From Cyanothece sp. UBA12306 (GTDB lineage: Bacteria; Cyanobacteriota; Cyanobacteriia; Cyanobacteriales; Microcystaceae), in contig DLXW01000059.1 of the NCBI GenBank assembly GCA_003448685.1, positions 6,595 to 16,104 on the forward strand: a stretch of DNA of 9,510 bases, written 5' to 3'. Shown here one piece after another: positions 6,386-9,510 of this stretch (position 1 is its first letter; each line of letters opens with the position of its first letter). The notes beneath the pieces were generated by a model. The model searched no databases and had not been told where the DNA came from. It saw only the letters and a list, made by a program, of their open reading frames with translations. The translations under genes were made by a program, and so were the position numbers.

Positions 6386-6456
6386 GGGCATAATATTATT
6401 ATGCCCCTACAATAATTATAATGTTTTGTAGGGGTTTAACACTGTTAAACCCCTAC
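6386..6456 (+). repeat. Intergenic double-hairpin repeat, copy R4 (best preserved)
   Basis: Hairpin 1 (6386-6406) has arms GGGCATAAT and ATTATGCCC around loop ATT. Hairpin 2 (6428-6456) is the longest of all copies, a perfect 13-bp stem with arms GTAGGGGTTTAAC and GTTAAACCCCTAC around loop ACT. The central arms are CCCCTACA (6404-6411) and TGTAGGGG (6427-6434), which differ from R2/R3 by a compensating pair. It ends 10 nt past the DUF5615 gene stop (minus strand), so hairpin 2 may protect or end that transcript, although no T-run follows. Confidence 0.92.
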
Positions 6457-6466
6457 TTGATAAATC

Positions 6467-6823
6467 CTAACATTTCCATTGATTTAACCAGCGAATTTGT
6501 CCTTGTAATTCTGCTGCTTCTGTTTCAGATAACATCTTACTTAATGCAGCAATTAAACTTGATAAATTCCAACTACTTTGTGCTGCTAAAATAATCCCAT
6601 AATGATTCTTGTATCTTTCTCCTAAGATTAAAAAATCTCGAATATTAAAGGTAAATATACATCTTTTTTGTGCTATTGCCCCTAACAATTGTACATCATC
6701 ACTTGCATCTAAGGCCATCCAATCTGTCGGCGTTCGAGTAACATCGTAACCCTTATTAACTAAAGCACTATGTAACGCTTTAATAGAAGTATCAGCATCT
6801 AAATGTAATTTTAACTTACTCAT
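6467..6823 (-). CDS. DUF5615 PIN-like protein, probable toxin of a DUF433/DUF5615 pair
   Basis: This 118-residue protein has the DUF5615 (PIN-like, related to Mut7-C) layout: LHLDADTSIKAL at the N-terminus (Asp9, Asp11), DASDDVQLLGAIAQKRCIFTFNIRDF (about 39-64) with the family's acidic positions and N-x-x-D-F, then a leucine-rich C-terminal region. The family is thought to be ribonuclease-like by fold and is regularly found directly downstream of DUF433 proteins as a TA-type pair. The start is ATG at 6823, which overlaps the DUF433 stop by 8 nt (ATGAGTAA), so translation is probably coupled. The open frame extends to 6904, but that part is antiparallel-unrelated sequence within the DUF433 gene and lacks family features. 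The gene looks complete and ends in TAG. Confidence 0.82.
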   Translation of the reverse strand: MSKLKLHLDADTSIKALHSALVNKGYDVTRTPTDWMALDASDDVQLLGAIAQKRCIFTFNIRDFLILGERYKNHYGIILAAQSSWNLSSLIAALSKMLSETEAAELQGQIRWLNQWKC

Positions 6824-7217
6824 TATAAATCGATTCAAGAACTTTATCAGTGGCGATCGCTGTATCAATTTCTTGACGATTCTGTTCATAAAATGCCATA
6901 ACATTATTAACTTCTTCTTCGCTTATTCCATATTCATCAGCAACTTGTTTCGGTGTTAACTGCCAATGGTTTACCGCAATGACTAACGTTTTAACTTGGA
7001 TATTGGTTCCTCGTAATTTAGGAATTATTTGACCTTCTTGATTACTAAAATAGACAATATCTGGACAATTTTTATCATCTAAACTTTGTTTTAAACTACC
7101 AATTTTTTCAGCGATCGCCCAAATAATTAGATTATCTAATGTTATACCTTGATCAGTCGCATATTTTTCTGCTTCTTGTTGTAATTTAGGGGGTAAATTA
7201 AGAGAATATTGTGTCAT
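6816..7217 (-). CDS. DUF433 domain protein, probable antitoxin of the DUF433/DUF5615 pair
   Basis: This 133-residue protein has two parts. Residues 1-45 (YSLNLPPKLQQEAEKYATDQ, then a helix) look like a ribbon-helix-helix or HicB-like DNA-binding start. Residues about 64-120 are the DUF433 domain: IIPKLRGTNIQVKTLVIAVN, then LTPKQVADEYGISEEEVNNVMAFY, a winged-helix-like segment. DUF433 proteins upstream of DUF5615 are regarded as antitoxins that probably autoregulate. The ATG at 7217 matches the family start; the ribosome binding site is weak (TGGGATTTTG). Two HIP1 octamers lie inside the coding sequence, so this module has been in a cyanobacterial genome long enough to look native. It overlaps the DUF5615 gene by 8 nt. 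Confidence 0.82.
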   Translation of the reverse strand: MTQYSLNLPPKLQQEAEKYATDQGITLDNLIIWAIAEKIGSLKQSLDDKNCPDIVYFSNQEGQIIPKLRGTNIQVKTLVIAVNHWQLTPKQVADEYGISEEEVNNVMAFYEQNRQEIDTAIATDKVLESIYNE

Positions 7218-7237
7218 AATTACAAAATCCCAAAAGT

Positions 7238-7254
7238 CTATATCTTGAGTATAG
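7238..7254 (-). promoter_or_regulatory. Possible promoter/operator of the DUF433/DUF5615 operon
   Basis: A TATACT hexamer on the minus strand (7248-7253), 30 nt upstream of the DUF433 ATG, could be a -10 box. It lies inside a short inverted repeat, CTATA (7238-7242) and TATAG (7250-7254). An operator overlapping the promoter would fit TA autoregulation. No convincing -35 hexamer is visible and 5-bp arms are easily found by chance in AT-rich DNA. Confidence 0.3.
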
Positions 7255-7270
7255 CCTAATTTTCCTAAAT

Positions 7271-7312
7271 TATGATATTTCGTAGGGGTTTAACACTGTG
7301 TTTTACCCAGTG
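7271..7312 (+). repeat. Half copy R5 of the intergenic repeat (hairpin 2 side only)
   Basis: TTTCGTAGGGGTTTAACACTG (split as 7278-7290 and 7291-7298) matches the right half of R3. The expected right arm GTTAAACCC is altered to GTGTTTTACCC. Hairpin 1 is missing. A small substitute stem, CACTG (7294-7298) with CAGTG (7308-7312), is possible. The half-copy is the left end of a duplicated segment shared with 5954-6273 that also carries the Rpn fragment. Confidence 0.75.
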
Positions 7313-7333
7313 TATTAAGATTACTTCTTAGTT

Positions 7334-7558
7334 TTATTCATCTGTATTCAAAGATGAATTAAGTTGCTCAATTTCTGGTAAACTTAATCCCGTTAGTTTA
7401 GCAATATCCTCCAGATTCATGTTATTTCTGAGCATATTTAAAGCAATGTTTCTGGTTGCTTCTTGTTTTCCTTTGATTTCTCCTTCTTTTTCTCCTTGTT
7501 TTTTACCTTTAACTTCACCTTCATGGAAAATTTCTTGATAAATAACTGATTCTTTCAT
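7334..7558 (-). CDS. Stand-alone C-terminal domain of an Rpn-family protein (possible RpnS-like small protein)
   Basis: This intact 74-codon frame encodes only the tail of an Rpn-type protein: MKESVIYQEIFHEG, a lysine/glutamate/glycine-rich linker, and an HTH-like end (LRNNMNLEDIAKLTGL). The homology continues upstream without a stop to 7622 (AILSGLKLDQDSINRILRSDI), so it is a fragment of a longer gene; the PD-(D/E)XK nuclease domain is gone. At the internal methionine the DNA reads AGGAG, 7 nt, ATG, a textbook ribosome binding site. In E. coli, rpn genes are reported to make a short C-terminal product from an internal start that blocks the full-length toxin. This fragment could therefore be translated as a free antitoxin-like peptide, or be mere debris. 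It overlaps no neighbour as a CDS and lies 44 nt downstream of the HicB-like gene stop. Confidence 0.55.
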   Translation of the reverse strand: MKESVIYQEIFHEGEVKGKKQGEKEGEIKGKQEATRNIALNMLRNNMNLEDIAKLTGLSLPEIEQLNSSLNTDE

Positions 7559-7602
7559 AATGTCACTCCTAAGAATTCGGTTAATACTGTCCTGATCTAA
7601 TT

Positions 7603-7830
7603 TTAACCCAGAGAGAATAGCTCAGGAATAGCAGTTATTTGATTATGGTTTTGTTCCTTCTCTTGATCCATTTCTATTAAAATCTTGGCTAAATCTGAAG
7701 CTATTTCGATAACTTCTTCAATGGTGTTACCTTCAGCAACCAATCCTTGTATTTGATCGCTAGTTGCAACAAAATACTCCTGTCCTTTTTCTTCAAACTT
7801 TTCTATTTTTAATGTGATTAAAGTTTTCAT
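7603..7830 (-). CDS. HicB-like/DUF1902-type antitoxin, 3' end rewritten (probably truncated)
   Basis: This 75-residue protein has the HicB-like core: LKIEKFEEKGQEYFVATSDQ, then the signature IQGLVAEGNTIEEVIEIASDLAKILIE (28-53). Cyanobacterial members of this type normally continue past a proline-containing linker to a beta strand (SYPLVVG-like) and are followed by hicA. Here the frame runs into the duplicated Rpn segment at 7622: the last residues, LFSLG, are encoded by DNA that reads AILSGLK in the Rpn frame. The native C-terminus and any partner toxin are missing. The ATG at 7830 fits the family start. It could still fold, or could be a decaying orphan. A relic of a different hicB lies just upstream. 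Confidence 0.65.
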   Translation of the reverse strand: MKTLITLKIEKFEEKGQEYFVATSDQIQGLVAEGNTIEEVIEIASDLAKILIEMDQEKEQNHNQITAIPELFSLG

Positions 7831-7838
7831 AATTTAAC

Positions 7839-7870
7839 AGTTAAAGGATATCCTAATTATGCACTAACTT
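7839..7870 (-). pseudogene. 32-bp relic of a hicB gene
   Basis: The segment matches 4919-4950, inside the intact hicB, at 30 of 32 positions. In hicB this DNA encodes VRAELGYPLT; here the same frame reads VSA, then a stop codon, then LGYPLT. One mismatch therefore creates the in-frame stop. The relic ends 3 nt from the stop codon of the aminotransferase gene and 8 nt before the HicB-like gene start. No further homology to hicB is visible on either side. Confidence 0.75.
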
Positions 7871-7873
7871 TCT

Positions 7874-8782
7874 TTAATTATAATAATCTTTCAATTGTTT
7901 AAGATTAGGATTCAAGGGATTAAATTTGAGTTGTTTATCTCCAATTTTAATAGCAGAAAAAGGAATAATTTCTACAACACTATTACTGTAAGCAATAACT
8001 TCTAAAGTCTCAATTAATTCTGGATTCCATATACTTTGTTTGACTGGAATTTGCTGATAATTTAACCAGGATAATATTTGCTCTCTTCCAATTCCTGCTA
8101 AGATGTCTTCCCCAACATTAGGAGTGTACCATATTCCCTTTTTATATCCCCAAAGGTTTCCCGTACTGGTTTCTAACCAATTCCCCTTATTATCTACTAA
8201 AATTGCCTCTCTAAACCCTAATTGTTTAGCCCTTTGTAAAGCTAAAAATGCCCCTAAATAGTTGCCTGTTTTATGATTAGCTAAAGATCTTTTAAAGAGA
8301 TAATTATCAAAATAATTGTCGCTAAAATCCCATTTTATAGGTTCAACTGTCTTTGAATCTACCCTTAAATTATTCTTAGAAAAATCACTTCTAACTTCTA
8401 ACTTCTGACTTTTGACTTCCTTCACAGCTACCCATCCCTTAATTCCCTTTTGTTGAGATTGTGCTAAATCTGGGGGTAAAAAACGTCCTGTAATCCATTC
8501 TTTGCCATCAGGAAAGATGACTAATCTCAGTACAGGATAATGGTTAGCTAAAAAGGCTGCTTCTTGATATAATTGTTGCCAATCTGGTAAATTCCAATCA
8601 AAAGCTTTTAAACTAGATTCTAGTCTCTGACAATGACTTTTCCATTGGGTTAAAGGATGATCTAATGATTGTTGATAAACTCGTAATGTGGTGAATAATG
8701 TTGCACCATAAATTAGCCCAGGTTCGGTAATCTCAAGAGAGATAGTATTTTCTTTTTTAAATTCACCATTAAACCAAAACAT
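7874..8782 (-). CDS. pabC: Class IV PLP-dependent aminotransferase, probable 4-amino-4-deoxychorismate lyase
   Basis: This 302-residue fold-type IV PLP enzyme most resembles PabC, which releases pyruvate from aminodeoxychorismate to give p-aminobenzoate for folate synthesis; branched-chain or D-amino acid aminotransferase is the alternative. Visible features are the N-terminal FNGEFKKENTISLEITEPGLIYGATLFTTLRV, a likely PLP lysine at 171 (LANHKTGNYLGA), REAILVDNKGNWLETSTGNLW (191-211) with the cofactor-phosphate region, and AGIGREQIL (229-237). A hydrophilic insert of about 24 residues (121-144) contains translated heptanucleotide repeats. The gene starts at ATG 8782, 11 nt after the prolyl oligopeptidase stop, so the two are probably co-transcribed. 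No Shine-Dalgarno is obvious. The length is slightly above the PabC norm because of the insert. Class IV membership is secure, PabC specificity less so. Confidence 0.78.
   Translation of the reverse strand: MFWFNGEFKKENTISLEITEPGLIYGATLFTTLRVYQQSLDHPLTQWKSHCQRLESSLKAFDWNLPDWQQLYQEAAFLANHYPVLRLVIFPDGKEWITGRFLPPDLAQSQQKGIKGWVAVKEVKSQKLEVRSDFSKNNLRVDSKTVEPIKWDFSDNYFDNYLFKRSLANHKTGNYLGAFLALQRAKQLGFREAILVDNKGNWLETSTGNLWGYKKGIWYTPNVGEDILAGIGREQILSWLNYQQIPVKQSIWNPELIETLEVIAYSNSVVEIIPFSAIKIGDKQLKFNPLNPNLKQLKDYYN
8387..8421 (-). repeat. Heptanucleotide tandem repeat inside the aminotransferase gene
   Basis: Five consecutive 7-mers read on the plus strand ACTTCTA, ACTTCTA, ACTTCTG, ACTTTTG, ACTTCCT. 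They encode part of a charged insert (KSQKLEVRS). Short tandem heptanucleotide repeats (STRR-like) are known in cyanobacterial genomes, usually between genes. Here the array lies within a coding sequence without breaking the frame. Confidence 0.85.
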
Positions 8783-8793
8783 ATGGTAATTAA

Positions 8794-9510
8794 TTAAACT
8801 AAATTATCTATTAAAAAAGCCCATTTATCAGAAATTTCTTGAATCATTTTTTTAGTGGGTTTTCCCGCACCATGTCCGGCTTTTGTTTCAATACGAATTA
8901 ACACAGGATTATTACCTTGATGAGCATTTTGTAAGGCAGCAGCAAACTTAAAACTATGGGCAGGAACAACCCGATCATCATGGTCTGCTGTTATAATCAT
9001 GGTAGCAGGATAGGAGGTTTTTGCCTTCAAATTATGCAAGGGAGAATAGGCATAAAGTGCTTTAAATTCTGCTTCATTTTCAGGACTTCCATATTCTGGA
9101 CACCAAGCCCAACCAATGGTAAATTTATCAAATCGTAGCATATCTAAAACCCCAACAGATGCCAAAACTGCCCCAAATAATTCAGGACGTTGGGTCATAC
9201 AAGCCCCCACTAATAAACCTCCATTACTACCCCCTCCAATGGCTAATTTTTGGTGTGAGGTATAGTTATTTTGGATTAACCATTCTGCGGCAGCAATAAA
9301 GTCGTCAAATACATTTTGTTTGTTCAATTTCATCCCTGCTTGATGCCATTCTTCTCCGTACTCTCCACCACCTCTGAGGTTAGGAACGGCATAAACTCCT
9401 CCCCTTTCCATCCAAACGATATTACCAATAGAAAAGCTAGGAGTTAAAGACACATTAAAACCACCATATCCATAGAGATAGGTAGGATTAGTTCCATCAA
9501 GTTTTAAGCC
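8794..9510 (-). CDS. Prolyl oligopeptidase (S9A family), C-terminal part, runs off the window
   Basis: The last 238 residues of a prolyl oligopeptidase are visible; the frame is open to the window edge at 9510, so the start and the N-terminal beta-propeller lie outside. This serine peptidase cleaves short peptides after proline, normally in the cytoplasm. In fragment numbering the catalytic triad is complete: Ser95 in [12 protein letters not shown], Asp178 in ADHDDRVVP and His213 in [29 protein letters not shown] and [13 protein letters not shown] are further family hallmarks, and Arg180 fits the substrate-binding arginine of the family. The ATG-like valine codon at 9453 is internal and not a real start, because homology continues upstream of it. 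The aminotransferase gene follows after 11 nt on the same strand. Confidence 0.95.
   Translation of the reverse strand, partial: GLKLDGTNPTYLYGYGGFNVSLTPSFSIGNIVWMERGGVYAVPNLRGGGEYGEEWHQAGMKLNKQNVFDDFIAAAEWLIQNNYTSHQKLAIGGGSNGGLLVGACMTQRPELFGAVLASVGVLDMLRFDKFTIGWAWCPEYGSPENEAEFKALYAYSPLHNLKAKTSYPATMIITADHDDRVVPAHSFKFAAALQNAHQGNNPVLIRIETKAGHGAGKPTKKMIQEISDKWAFLIDNLV

Noticed and set aside
4560..6456. Regularly recurring palindromic repeats as a CRISPR array
   Set aside because: The spacings are hundreds of bases, the intervals contain genes, and the unit is a double hairpin of about 70 bp; this is an intergenic repeat family.
6381..6462. TATCA and TGATA flanking R4 as insertion-site marks
   Set aside because: These are inverted, not direct, 5-mers, and no equivalent flanks R1-R3, so they are not evidence for a target-site duplication.
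6824..6904. N-terminal extension of the DUF5615 protein up to 6904
   Set aside because: It overlaps the DUF433 coding sequence by about 90 nt and is not family-like; the 8-nt ATGAGTAA overlap at 6816-6823 is the typical coupling.
8956..9138. Plus-strand frame inside the prolyl oligopeptidase gene
   Set aside because: It is antisense to a clear S9A coding sequence with its catalytic Asp region; a shadow frame.

Overview
The window looks like a chromosomal segment of a low-GC cyanobacterium, probably a unicellular Cyanothece/Crocosphaera-like lineage, though the genus cannot be fixed from the sequence. Three perfect HIP1 octamers (GCGATCGC at 3186, 6853 and 7111), GTAGGGG/CCCCTAC-type hairpin repeats and the families present all point that way.

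Layout. On the left is an overlapping DUF4160/DUF2442 pair (6-468, minus), then leuS (553-3114, minus), a complete leucyl-tRNA synthetase. On the right is an ordinary chromosomal pair on the minus strand: a prolyl oligopeptidase running off the window end (8794-9510) and, 11 nt downstream, a class IV aminotransferase of the PabC type (7874-8782). Between leuS and these genes lies about 4.6 kb of AT-rich accessory DNA, an island of toxin-antitoxin (TA)-type modules and their debris. It holds a DUF3800 protein (3225-4340), an orphan 60-aa small protein here called A (4385-4567), a hicBA pair (4662-5092), a second small protein B homologous to A (5289-5471) followed by a PIN-domain protein (5483-5887), a broken Rpn C-terminal fragment (6021-6347), a DUF433/DUF5615 pair (6467-7217), a second, open Rpn C-terminal fragment (7334-7558), a 3'-truncated HicB-like gene (7603-7830) and a 32-bp relic of another hicB (7839-7870).

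The modules are separated by copies of one element of about 70 bp (R1-R4 nearly complete, R5 half), all in the same orientation. Each has two perfect hairpins plus an alternative central hairpin whose arms co-vary between copies. A segment of about 320-340 bp (half of the element plus the Rpn C-terminus) is present twice, at 5954-6273 and 7281-7622, and the second copy has overwritten the 3' end of the HicB-like gene. The island therefore appears to have been built by repeated insertion and recombination around these repeats.

Most notable: (i) the A/B small-protein family, one member upstream of a PIN toxin-like gene and the other alone and divergent from DUF3800, is a candidate unrecognised antitoxin family; (ii) the intact Rpn C-terminal ORF has a strong Shine-Dalgarno sequence at what was an internal methionine, which suggests a free-standing version of the intragenic Rpn antitoxin; (iii) the repeat family shows covariation and hairpin-loop flipping. 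Functions in the island are inferred from family resemblance and gene order only.
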